Positions 9,627 through 17,874 of a DNA stretch of 64,000 bases are shown piece by piece. The notes beneath the pieces are model-generated. The model did not search any database, was not told where the DNA came from, and worked only from the letters and a program-made list of their open reading frames with translations. How positions within the stretch are numbered: position 1 is the stretch's first letter; each line of letters starts with the position of its first letter. Source of the DNA: Paenibacillus sp. FSL R7-0204 (lineage in GTDB: Bacteria; Bacillota; Bacilli; Paenibacillales; Paenibacillaceae). A program made the translations under genes and the position numbers. The stretch lies in assembly GCF_038002225.1 (NCBI RefSeq), contig NZ_JBBOCA010000001.1, positions 4,340,001-4,404,000 of the forward strand, read 5' to 3'.

Positions 9627-9650
9627 AAGTTAAACGCTTTCTTTTATAAT
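9627..9650 (+). promoter_or_regulatory. cre-like CcpA site overlapping a -10 box
   Basis: Bases 9627-9643 match the consensus WWTGWAARCGYTWNCWW at 15 of 17 positions (mismatches at the T and G of the TG). A TATAAT at 9645-9650 follows directly, about 40 bases before the start codon of the binding protein. The position fits carbon catabolite repression of the transporter genes; this is inferred from sequence only. Confidence 0.55.
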
Positions 9651-9691
9651 GAGGATGTTCAATAGCACAAAGAAAAGAAAGGGGATATGAA

Positions 9692-11374
9692 ATGCGTACA
9701 AAGAAATGGTTGCAAACCGGACTGGCTGTTGTTATGGCTTCCGCACTCCTTGTAGTTGGCTGCTCAAACGGCAACTCAGGGGAAAAGAACAGCGCGTCCG
9801 GCGGAGAAAACAGCGAAGTCAGCACAGAACCGGTAACATTCACTTACTTCGGCTTCGGGGCCAACAAGGATACCATGGCCAGTGATACCACCATCGGTAA
9901 GAAGCTTCAGGAACAGACAGGTGTAGACTGGAAAATGGAATACGTAGTTGGAGATGGAAGTACCAAGTCCGGTGTTATGATTGCCGGAGGCGACTATCCG
10001 GATGTCATCTCTCCAGTCGGCGAGTTGGCCAAGCTGCTCGATGCCGGTGCATACATTCCGCTCAATGATCTGATTGAGAAGTATGGCCCTAATATCAAAC
10101 GTGTCTACGGCGATTATATGAACAAGATCACCAATGAAGACGGCAACATCTATATCCTTCCCTTCACTGCAAATGTAAACGGATACTTGTCGCCCCCGGA
10201 TCCTAGCAGCACCTTCTGGATGCAGAGACGCGTCCTTAAAGAATTCGGTTACCCGGAAGTGAAAACGCTTGACCAGTACTTTGACCTGATTGAGAAATAC
10301 CAGGCCAAGTACCCTAAGGTGGATGGTAAAGATACCATCGGCTTCGCCACCTTCGCCGGTACAGCCGGTGAATTCTTCACCATCACCAACCAGCCCATGC
10401 ATCTGGCCGGTTATCCGAATGAAGGCGGCGTCCTGGTGAACATGGATTCTCATGAAGCCAAGCTGTATCAGGGAACCGAAGATGAGAAGCGCTGGCTGGC
10501 CAAATTGAACGAAATGAACGGCAAGGGTCTGGTTGACCCTGAGACATTCACAGCGAACAAAGACCAGTATCTGGCGAAGCTGACCTCCGGCCGTGTACTC
10601 GGATATGTCAACTATTCCTGGCAGATCAACGATGCCACTAACAACCTGAGATCTGCCGGTAATGACGACCTGCGTTACGTTGCCCTTCCTATCGTATTTG
10701 ACGAAGGCATTAAAGACGCTTATGTTGATCCTCCGTCCTTCGTGAACAACCGCGGGCTGGGCATCTCAGTCAGCGCGAAGGATCCGGTCCGCATCATCAA
10801 GTATTTTGATAACCTGCTGACCGACGAGAACCAGAAGCTTGTAGAATGGGGCATTGAAGGCGAAACTTACACGAAGAACGCTGAAGGCCGTATGGTGATG
10901 AGCGAAGAACAGCTGACAAACCGCAACGACAATGATTTCAAACGTAAATTTGGCTTCGCTTATTTCGATTATGAATGGCCGCGTTATGGCGACAACTCCG
11001 TGTATGATGACGGCAACGCCCACGTTCCGTTCAACCAGCCGGAAGTTGCAGCTATCAACTACACAGAAGGCGACAAAACACTGCTGAAGGCATACAACCT
11101 GAAGACCTTCTCCGACTTCTATGCCGAGCCGGTAGAGCGTCCATGGTACCCTGCCTGGAGTATTGAGAAAGAACCGGGCTCACCTGAGCAGCTCTTCAGC
11201 CAGAGAGCCGGCGATTTGCAGCAGAAGTACTATCCTCGCATGGTGCTTGCTGCCCCTGGCCAATTTGAAACGGTCTGGAATGAATATCTGGCCGAATACA
11301 ACAAGCTCGATGCTAAGGGCTACGAAGAATTCATGACTAACAAGATCAAGGACCGCATCGACGGCAAATGGTAA
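9692..11374 (+). CDS. sugar ABC transporter substrate-binding lipoprotein (LplA-like)
   Basis: 560 residues. A lipoprotein signal peptide has its lipobox at VVGC (Cys24), followed by a Ser/Gly/Asn-rich spacer and then the large type-2 solute-binding fold typical of the ~550-residue LplA family. Aromatic-rich segments, such as FAYFDYEWPRYGDN, may form a carbohydrate pocket. GAAAGGGG lies before ATG 9692. It is the first gene of the transport operon, followed by two permeases but no ATPase; such systems share an ATPase such as MsmX encoded elsewhere. It probably binds an oligosaccharide; the substrate is not determined. Confidence 0.92.
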   Translation: MRTKKWLQTGLAVVMASALLVVGCSNGNSGEKNSASGGENSEVSTEPVTFTYFGFGANKDTMASDTTIGKKLQEQTGVDWKMEYVVGDGSTKSGVMIAGGDYPDVISPVGELAKLLDAGAYIPLNDLIEKYGPNIKRVYGDYMNKITNEDGNIYILPFTANVNGYLSPPDPSSTFWMQRRVLKEFGYPEVKTLDQYFDLIEKYQAKYPKVDGKDTIGFATFAGTAGEFFTITNQPMHLAGYPNEGGVLVNMDSHEAKLYQGTEDEKRWLAKLNEMNGKGLVDPETFTANKDQYLAKLTSGRVLGYVNYSWQINDATNNLRSAGNDDLRYVALPIVFDEGIKDAYVDPPSFVNNRGLGISVSAKDPVRIIKYFDNLLTDENQKLVEWGIEGETYTKNAEGRMVMSEEQLTNRNDNDFKRKFGFAYFDYEWPRYGDNSVYDDGNAHVPFNQPEVAAINYTEGDKTLLKAYNLKTFSDFYAEPVERPWYPAWSIEKEPGSPEQLFSQRAGDLQQKYYPRMVLAAPGQFETVWNEYLAEYNKLDAKGYEEFMTNKIKDRIDGKW

Positions 11375-11406
11375 GCGTCCGCTTCCCAGCTGCAGCATGA
11401 TGAACC

Positions 11407-11438
11407 GGGAAAAGTGAAGCAGCGCCTTCACTTTTCCC
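11407..11438 (+). promoter_or_regulatory. strong intercistronic hairpin between binding protein and permease
   Basis: Thirteen bases (11407-11419) pair perfectly with 11426-11438 around a 6-base loop. There is no long T-tract. Such hairpins after a binding-protein gene typically stabilise the upstream mRNA or partly terminate, so the binding protein is made in excess of the permeases. Confidence 0.65.
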
Positions 11439-11492
11439 TTCTACACTTGTTAGCAAATAGAGAATATGGAGCTTGGAAAGGGGACGGTACAG

Positions 11493-12455
11493 GTGGGAAA
11501 AACCGCTGTGCAGTTGGCAAAATCGAATAATACCGGTACTTCGCGCTTCAAAACCTTTTTTAAAGAGCTATCTAAACAGAAAATGCTGATGCTGATGTCA
11601 TTGCCCTTTCTGTTATGGGTGATTATATTCAAATACCTCCCGCTATGGGGATGGACCATTGCCTTCCAGAAATTCAAACCGGCTAAGGATCTGTTCGATC
11701 AGAAGTGGGTCGGACTCGATAACTTCAAGTTCCTGTTCCAGGAACAGCAGTTCTACCGTGTGCTCCGCAATACGCTCGTCATGAGCTCAATTAACCTGGT
11801 TCTCGGATTTGTAACAGCCATCGTACTGGCCCTGCTGCTGAATGAGCTGCGCAATGTATTCTTCAAACGCACCGTGCAGACGATCAGTTACCTGCCTTAC
11901 TTCATTTCCTGGGTCGTAGCGGCCAACATTGTACAAATGGCACTGGCACCGGAAGGGATCATCAATGTGCTGCTGGTCAAAGCGCAGCTTATTGATCATC
12001 CAATTCTGTGGCTGGGCGAAGGCAAGTACTTCTGGGGAATACTCGGGGTTACGGAAGTCTGGAAGAATGTCGGCTGGAATACCATCATCTATCTGGCAGC
12101 CATCACCTCCATCGACCCTTCTCAATATGAAGCAGCTGAGATTGACGGGGCATCCCGTCTGCAAAGAATGTTCTATATTACCCTGCCGGGTATCAAGCCG
12201 GTTATCGTTCTGATTCTGATCATGAACCTGGGCCATATTCTGGAGTCCGGCTTCGAGGCGCAGTACCTGTTAGGTAACGGGATGAACCTCGACTACTCGG
12301 AGAATCTGGATATTTTCGTACTGAAGTACGGAATGCAGATGAATAACTTCGGGCTTGCCACCGCAGCAGGTATGTTCAAAACGCTGGTCAGCTTCATCTT
12401 CTTGATCGCAGCCAATAATATCGCCAAGCGTATGGGCGAAAGCAGATTGTACTAG
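11493..12455 (+). CDS. sugar ABC transporter permease (LplB-like)
   Basis: Integral membrane permease of ~320 residues with six predicted helices. The EAA loop reads EAAEIDGASRLQRMFYITLPGIKP, the ATPase contact of the MalF/LplB family. I prefer GTG 11493, preceded by AAAGGGGA at about 9 bases. The ATG at 11466 in the same frame has no ribosome site. The N-terminus is a hydrophilic cytoplasmic extension before the first helix (LMLMSLPFLLWVII). It pairs with the next gene to form the membrane channel for the upstream binding protein. Confidence 0.92.
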   Translation: MGKTAVQLAKSNNTGTSRFKTFFKELSKQKMLMLMSLPFLLWVIIFKYLPLWGWTIAFQKFKPAKDLFDQKWVGLDNFKFLFQEQQFYRVLRNTLVMSSINLVLGFVTAIVLALLLNELRNVFFKRTVQTISYLPYFISWVVAANIVQMALAPEGIINVLLVKAQLIDHPILWLGEGKYFWGILGVTEVWKNVGWNTIIYLAAITSIDPSQYEAAEIDGASRLQRMFYITLPGIKPVIVLILIMNLGHILESGFEAQYLLGNGMNLDYSENLDIFVLKYGMQMNNFGLATAAGMFKTLVSFIFLIAANNIAKRMGESRLY

Positions 12456-12472
12456 AAAGGAGGACACAAGTA

Positions 12473-13396
12473 ATGGCTAAATCCAAAACCAATTCATACC
12501 GGAATTCTTCCTTGGGTGACCGAATCTTCGATATATGCAATACGATCTTCATGATTCTCTTGGTCATTGTTACCCTCTATCCGTTCCTGAATATGTTTGC
12601 ATTATCGTTCAATGAAGCGAATGACTCTGTCCGCGGGGATATTTATATCTGGCCCCGGGAATGGACGCTGCGGAACTTCGAGTATGTATTCAGTGAATCC
12701 AACATCTTCTTTTCAACGTTTGTATCCGCAGCACGGACTGTCGTCGGGACTGTGGTCTCCGTGTTCTGTACAGCGATGCTTGCCTATACGGTAAGCCGCC
12801 CGGAATATAAGCTGAAGAAGTTTGTGTCCGTCACGTTTATTTTCACCATGTACTTCAGCGGCGGTCTGATCCCGGGTTACCTGCTGATCAAAGAGCTGAA
12901 CATGCTGAACAGCTTCTGGGTCTATATCATTCCCGGTATCATCGGCGTATTTAATATGATCGTCATCCGCTCCTTCATCGAGGCACTTCCTGAGGGACTG
13001 ATGGAATCGGCCAAAATCGACGGCGCCGGCGACTTCATCACCTTCTCGCGCATTGTGCTTCCGCTGACCGTGCCGGCGCTCGCTACCGTCTCCCTGTTCG
13101 TAGCGGTCTATCAGTGGAATTCCTGGTTTGACGTCTTCCTGTACAACTCCTCCACGCCAAGCCTGAGTACTCTGCAATACGAGCTGATGAAGATGCTGTC
13201 AACATCCAACACCGCGATGTCCAGTTCCTCGGCAGGCGATGCCTTTGCGAACGCGCAGGGCAACAAATCGACCGTTACACCGACCTCTATCCGTGCTACG
13301 ATGACCATTGTGGCCAGTGTGCCGATTATCATCGTCTATCCGTTCCTGCAGAAGTATTTCGTCAAAGGGATGGTTGTCGGCGGGGTCAAAGGCTAA
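12473..13396 (+). CDS. sugar ABC transporter permease (LplC/YtcP-like)
   Basis: 307 residues, six membrane helices, with the EAA motif ESAKIDGAGDFITFSRIVLP. MalG/LplC-type partner of the preceding permease, 17 bases downstream with GAAAGGAGG as its ribosome site. The N-terminus (SLGDRIFDICNTIFM) and the stretch between helices 5 and 6, rich in Ser and Ala, are usual for this subfamily. Last gene of the operon; a terminator follows. Confidence 0.93.
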   Translation: MAKSKTNSYRNSSLGDRIFDICNTIFMILLVIVTLYPFLNMFALSFNEANDSVRGDIYIWPREWTLRNFEYVFSESNIFFSTFVSAARTVVGTVVSVFCTAMLAYTVSRPEYKLKKFVSVTFIFTMYFSGGLIPGYLLIKELNMLNSFWVYIIPGIIGVFNMIVIRSFIEALPEGLMESAKIDGAGDFITFSRIVLPLTVPALATVSLFVAVYQWNSWFDVFLYNSSTPSLSTLQYELMKMLSTSNTAMSSSSAGDAFANAQGNKSTVTPTSIRATMTIVASVPIIIVYPFLQKYFVKGMVVGGVKG

Positions 13397-13417
13397 GTGT
13401 AAAAGGCTGTGCACATA

Positions 13418-13470
13418 AACAAGCGATCTTCGGAAGGCCATCCGCCTGGTCTGAAGACCGCTTGTTTTTT
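13418..13470 (+). terminator. rho-independent terminator
   Basis: ACAAGCG and TCTTC pair with GAAGACCGCTTGT (one bulge), followed by seven T. It lies 20 bases after the last permease and also abuts the stop of the convergent regulator gene. Confidence 0.8.
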
Positions 13471-14306
13471 TAATTACTTTTGCTTGCCATTAACTCCTGC
13501 TCCAAACGGGATTTCGTTGCCGTATCCGGCAAATAGAGCATAATCCGCTGATCTGGATCATTAGGGAACTGTAGGGTAATATGTTCAAACTCCAATACTC
13601 CAAGCTCAGGGTGATACAGCTTCTTGTAGCCGTCAAGGCTGCTCGGCGCCTCGTGTTGCTGCCACATCCTTGCGAAATCTGAGCTTACATTCTTAAGATC
13701 AACAATTAATTGGTTAAATGAAACATCCTCCAGATAACGGGCTCGCGATGTCTGGAACTCGGCTACAATTCTCTGGGAGACATCATGCCAATCCTCTGAA
13801 CCCTCCCTCCAGACAGGGTCGGTGAACTGACGCCACATTAGATTATGATCATGCGGAGGTGACGGCCGGCTAATCGTAAAAACAGCTTCCGCCGCTGCAT
13901 TCCAGGCCAGAAAATCATACCTCCTCCCGATTACATAAGCAGGATTCGGATTGAATTCGTCCAGCATCATCTGGACAGACGGGCTGATCTTCTCTTCAGC
14001 AGCAGCCAGTTGAGGCGGCAGTGACTCTCCTGACAGTAGAAAAAGATGCCGACGCTCATTGGGGGTTAGCTTAAGGGCCGAAGCCAGACTCTCCAGCACA
14101 CCCACTGATGGACTGATATCACGTCCCTGCTCAAGCCGCGTATACCATGAAAGACCTATACTGGCGAGTTGAGCAACTTCTTCGCGGCGTAAACCTTGTG
14201 TCCGGCGGCGGCCCCCGGCAGACAGTCCGACATCATGCGGAGAGATCGAGGATCTTGCTTTTCGCAGAAAATTCCCTAAGGCTAAACGGCGTTCACTATC
14301 ATTCAA
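13470..14306 (-). CDS. XRE-family regulator with MmyB-like ligand-binding domain
   Basis: 278 residues. The N-terminal helix-turn-helix carries the characteristic RRTQGLRREEVAQLA and SWYTRLEQGRD motifs. The C-terminal ~180 residues are the MmyB-type domain (NPAYVIGRRYDFLAWNAAA, LMWRQFTDP), known in this family as a PAS-like domain proposed to bind fatty acids. It diverges from an SDR dehydrogenase with 127 bases between. This regulator/SDR pairing is very common in bacteria and points to local control of the dehydrogenase. An AGTATACT palindrome at 14379-14386 in the gap could be part of its operator. Confidence 0.92.
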   Translation of the reverse strand: MNDSERRLALGNFLRKARSSISPHDVGLSAGGRRRTQGLRREEVAQLASIGLSWYTRLEQGRDISPSVGVLESLASALKLTPNERRHLFLLSGESLPPQLAAAEEKISPSVQMMLDEFNPNPAYVIGRRYDFLAWNAAAEAVFTISRPSPPHDHNLMWRQFTDPVWREGSEDWHDVSQRIVAEFQTSRARYLEDVSFNQLIVDLKNVSSDFARMWQQHEAPSSLDGYKKLYHPELGVLEFEHITLQFPNDPDQRIMLYLPDTATKSRLEQELMASKSN

Positions 14307-14433
14307 CTAAGCAGCCCCCTTATCCTGTCACTCGTAAGCCTACCATTAAGAAGGCTCTCCTCCCAAAACAATAGCCAAAGTATACTCAAAGTGATCAAGG
14401 ATATCAATATATCTAGGGAAAAGGAGAATCAAC

Positions 14434-15207
14434 ATGACAAATTATTCGGGACAATTATTGAAGGACAAGGTGGTAATGATTACGGGTGCCGGACGGGGGA
14501 TCGGGGCTGCGGCAGCAAAGTGTTTTGCCATGCAGGGCGCCTCGGTGATGCTCGTCTCACGGACAGAATCTGAGCTGCGTTCACTCAAAGATGAGATTAC
14601 GGCAGCCGGAGGACAGGCGGAATATTTCACAGCCGATCTGGCAGAAGCGGGCGGCGCTGGGGAAGCGGTCAACGCCACAGTAAGGCGGTATGGCCGGCTT
14701 AACGCCGCTTTCAACAACGCTGGTATCGGAGTCACCATATCCTCTTTGGTCGATGAGAAAGAAGAGGATTTCGACCTGATTCAGTCTGTAAACTATAAAG
14801 GAGTCTGGCTGTGCATGAAAGCCCAGATTACGGCAATGCTGCAGACCTCCGGATCAGGGGCAATTGTCAATACCAGCAGTGTCGGCAGCTTAAAGGGCAA
14901 TCCCGGCTTGGGTGCCTACGGCGCCTCCAAACGCGGAGTTAACAGCCTCACGCAAACAGCTGCCATCGAATACGGACCAGCGGGCATTCGGGTCAATGCC
15001 ATCGCCCCCGGTACAACTATGACAGATATGATTCAACAGTGGGTCTCCATCAATCCTGAGATTATCGAGCAAATCAGTGCCAAGACGCCCCTCCGGCGTC
15101 CGGCTGAACCTATAGAAGTCGCACAGGCAGCGGCCTGGTTACTTAGTGATCAAGCCTCCTTCGTGACCGGGGTCATCCTCCCGGTAGACGGCGGGCTGAG
15201 TGCCTAA
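14434..15207 (+). CDS. short-chain dehydrogenase/reductase
   Basis: 257 residues, classical SDR. It has the Rossmann glycine motif TGAGRGIGAAA, NNAG after beta-4, a catalytic Ser in VNTSSVGS, the YGASK Tyr-Lys pair, and a C-terminal FVTGVILPVDGG. SRTESEL after beta-2 suggests NADP(H) preference (Arg at the beta-2 end). AAAGGAG precedes ATG 14434. Probably controlled by the divergent MmyB-type regulator. The substrate is unknown; closest in style to 3-oxoacyl-ACP-reductase-like or alcohol dehydrogenases. Confidence 0.93.
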   Translation: MTNYSGQLLKDKVVMITGAGRGIGAAAAKCFAMQGASVMLVSRTESELRSLKDEITAAGGQAEYFTADLAEAGGAGEAVNATVRRYGRLNAAFNNAGIGVTISSLVDEKEEDFDLIQSVNYKGVWLCMKAQITAMLQTSGSGAIVNTSSVGSLKGNPGLGAYGASKRGVNSLTQTAAIEYGPAGIRVNAIAPGTTMTDMIQQWVSINPEIIEQISAKTPLRRPAEPIEVAQAAAWLLSDQASFVTGVILPVDGGLSA

Positions 15208-15232
15208 AGGGCGCTTCCCCGCCCCTTTTTTA
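15207..15232 (+). terminator. rho-independent terminator
   Basis: AAAGGGCG pairs with CGCCCCTTT, followed by T6, immediately after the dehydrogenase stop. Confidence 0.7.
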
Positions 15233-15367
15233 TCCGGCCAATACTTGTCTCAGGAGCTTATAATCCATACATTGGTAAACTGAAACATGAATGAATTATA
15301 ATATACAGGTAAAGTAGCCCGAAGACGTTCATGTTAGTAGTCGGGAGAGCGGGGAGAGGACATTACT

Positions 15368-17656
15368 ATGAATATAGCTGTTAAATGGTTGCAGAATTTC
15401 AGAGACCACGATAACCGGCAACTGCTGAAGAACTATGAGGTTACAGCGGAGCTTATCCGCACACGGAATTTGACAGCCTGGGCTGATGCAGAGCTTCAAG
15501 CAGAGTCCCTCCGTCTTCAACAAGCCGCCCGGTCAGGCGTAGCCCTGGACGAGCTGCTGGTGGATGCCTATGCGTTAGTCTGTGAGGCTGCTAACAGAAC
15601 ACTCGGATTACAGCCCTATCATGTCCAGATTATGGCCGCTATCGCACTACACCAGCGTATGCTGATCGAACAGCATACCGGTGAGGGCAAAACCCTCTCA
15701 GCCGTAATGCCGGCCTATCTGAATGCGCTGACCGGCAAAGGCGTGCATGTGCTGACCTTCAATGATTATTTGGCCCGGCGGGATGCGCAGTGGATGGGTC
15801 CCGTCTACCGCTTCCTGGGACTAACGGTGGATTCGGTTCAAGCGGGTATGAGCCTGACTGAGAAACGTGCTGCCTACAGAAGCGATATCACCTATGTTAC
15901 GGCAAAAGAAGCAGGGTTCGACTACTTGCGCGATACTATTGCACTTACGGAAGCCGCTACGGTACATCGCCCATTCCACTACGTCATCGTGGACGAAGCT
16001 GATTCCTTGCTGCTTGATGAAGCGCGGGTACCGCTTGTAATCAGCGGCGAATCTGAGGTCAGCCTTAGCGACGGCACGCGATACGCGGAACTGGCCCGGC
16101 AGCTGCTGGCTGGAGAGCATTACGATTATGACGAATTCCAGCGGAACGTATACCTGAACGATGCGGGGGCTGCCAAAGTAGAAGAGTTGCTGGGATGCGG
16201 TAATCTCTATGATAGCCGGAATAGTCAGCTGCTGACCTCACTGAATTGTGCACTGCATGTGGAGACCTTATTAACGAAGGATATTGATTATATCGTCCGT
16301 GGCGGTGCTATCGAGCTGATCGAAGAGTATACAGGACGCGTGGCAGAGAACCGTTATTTGCCGGACGGGCTGCAAGCGGCTTTGACAGCGAAGGAAGGAC
16401 TGAAATGGAACGCAGGCGGGAAAATACTCGGTACGATCACTATTCAACACTTCATTAGCCTATATCCTGAAATCTGCGGAATGACGGCTACAGCCTGTGC
16501 CTCCGCTATGGAATTCAAGGATATCTATGCTCTGCAGGTGGTACAGATTCCGCCGAACCGGCTGAACATCCGGACCGATTACCCGCACCGGATCTACACG
16601 CACAAGGAAGCCAAATATCAGGCGCTCGTGCAGAACATCTCCTCTATTCACAGGGAGGGCCGTCCCATTCTGATCGGGACCGCAAGCGTTGAGGAATCGG
16701 ACATGCTGGCTGCGGAGCTTGCGGCTGCCGGGGTTCCCGTTCAGGTGCTGAATGCGAAGAATGATGCTGAGGAAGCTGATATTATCGCCAGAGCCGGAGA
16801 ACTGGGCGCCGTAACGGTCTCAACGAATATGGCGGGACGCGGTGTCGATATCCGGCTCGGCGGCGGTGATCCGGTACAGGCAGACGCTGTCGCCCGGCTC
16901 GGCGGCTTATATGTTATTGGCACCCATGTGAACGAAAGCGTACGGATTGACAACCAGCTTCGCGGGCGTTCCGGCCGCCAGGGCGACCCGGGGGCTTCTG
17001 TCTTCTATGTCAGTCTGGAAGATGAACTGATGCGCCGCTTCAGCCCCCCTACCCCAGCCCATGCGGTCAGACAGCAGAAAGCTATTGAAGAGCCTTCGCT
17101 TGGCCGTAAAATCGCAAGTATTCAGCAAATTGTAATGAGTCAGAACTTCGATATCCATAACGAGCTGAACCGTTATTCGGATATGATCGAGGACCAGCGG
17201 CGGATTCTCTACGCAGAGCGGCTCAGCATTCTGCTGGGCGAGCAGCCGATGAGCCCTGCGGAGCAGCGGGTACGGCTATTCTATATCGATGAATGCTGGG
17301 CTGACCATCTGGCCTTCGTCTCCTATCTCCGCGAAGGCATTCACCTGGAGAGCATCGCCAGCCGCAGCCCGATCGATGAATTTCATACACAGATTACCGG
17401 AGCGTTCGATCAGATCCCGGGCAAGATCAACCGAGCGGAAGAGGCGATGCTGGTCAGGCTTGGAGGGTCCAATGATCCGGCTGAATGGGAACGGCTGGGC
17501 CTTAGGAGCCCTGCTTCGACCCGGACTTATATCATTAATGATCAATATCTACAGAATAAGCGCAGCTCATGGACGGGAACGACCGTTGTAGCTTTTTGGC
17601 TTCGTCCCTTTGCACAGAAGGTACTATCCCCCTTCATTAAGCAACCGAAATACTAA
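15368..17656 (+). CDS. SecA-family preprotein translocase ATPase, short (SecA2-like) form
   Basis: 762 residues, shorter than house-keeping SecA (about 840). Walker A is HTGEGKTL, Walker B/DEAD is VDEADSLLLDEAR. NBD2 shows GTASVEESD, NAKNDAEEADI, TNMAGRGVDIRLGGG and GRSGRQGDPG. A helical scaffold segment (DECWADHLAFVSYLREGIHLE) remains. The C-terminal zinc-binding tail (Cys-x-Cys...Cys-His) of SecA is absent; the protein ends in a basic/hydrophobic tail. The N-terminal Q motif region is divergent. No SecY2, glycosyltransferase or large Ser-rich substrate is adjacent, so this is an isolated paralogue. It presumably drives export of a subset of proteins through SecYEG. GAGAGGA precedes ATG 15368. 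Confidence 0.9.
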   Translation: MNIAVKWLQNFRDHDNRQLLKNYEVTAELIRTRNLTAWADAELQAESLRLQQAARSGVALDELLVDAYALVCEAANRTLGLQPYHVQIMAAIALHQRMLIEQHTGEGKTLSAVMPAYLNALTGKGVHVLTFNDYLARRDAQWMGPVYRFLGLTVDSVQAGMSLTEKRAAYRSDITYVTAKEAGFDYLRDTIALTEAATVHRPFHYVIVDEADSLLLDEARVPLVISGESEVSLSDGTRYAELARQLLAGEHYDYDEFQRNVYLNDAGAAKVEELLGCGNLYDSRNSQLLTSLNCALHVETLLTKDIDYIVRGGAIELIEEYTGRVAENRYLPDGLQAALTAKEGLKWNAGGKILGTITIQHFISLYPEICGMTATACASAMEFKDIYALQVVQIPPNRLNIRTDYPHRIYTHKEAKYQALVQNISSIHREGRPILIGTASVEESDMLAAELAAAGVPVQVLNAKNDAEEADIIARAGELGAVTVSTNMAGRGVDIRLGGGDPVQADAVARLGGLYVIGTHVNESVRIDNQLRGRSGRQGDPGASVFYVSLEDELMRRFSPPTPAHAVRQQKAIEEPSLGRKIASIQQIVMSQNFDIHNELNRYSDMIEDQRRILYAERLSILLGEQPMSPAEQRVRLFYIDECWADHLAFVSYLREGIHLESIASRSPIDEFHTQITGAFDQIPGKINRAEEAMLVRLGGSNDPAEWERLGLRSPASTRTYIINDQYLQNKRSSWTGTTVVAFWLRPFAQKVLSPFIKQPKY

Positions 17657-17874
17657 TATGGCTCTTATTGCAGAAGTGGAAACAGCATCTGCAACTATCC
17701 ATTTTCCCTATTGGAGGTGCTTCGAGACAAATTAAGTGCCCTTTTTCCAATAGCTGTCGTCGCAGGGCTCCACACTCCTTGAGCAAATGGATATAATCCA
17801 TCTATTTCCTGCTATCATCGCTGCCCTCCCTATTCTCCCTCCGAGTGGCCGCTTCTCTGCCCTTCCCCGGCTAC

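Noticed and set aside
9776..10453. 225-codon minus-strand frame
   Set aside because: Lies wholly inside the LplA-like gene, antisense; no motif.
17657..17735. 25-codon open frame after the SecA-like gene
   Set aside because: Too short, no ribosome site, no sign of coding.
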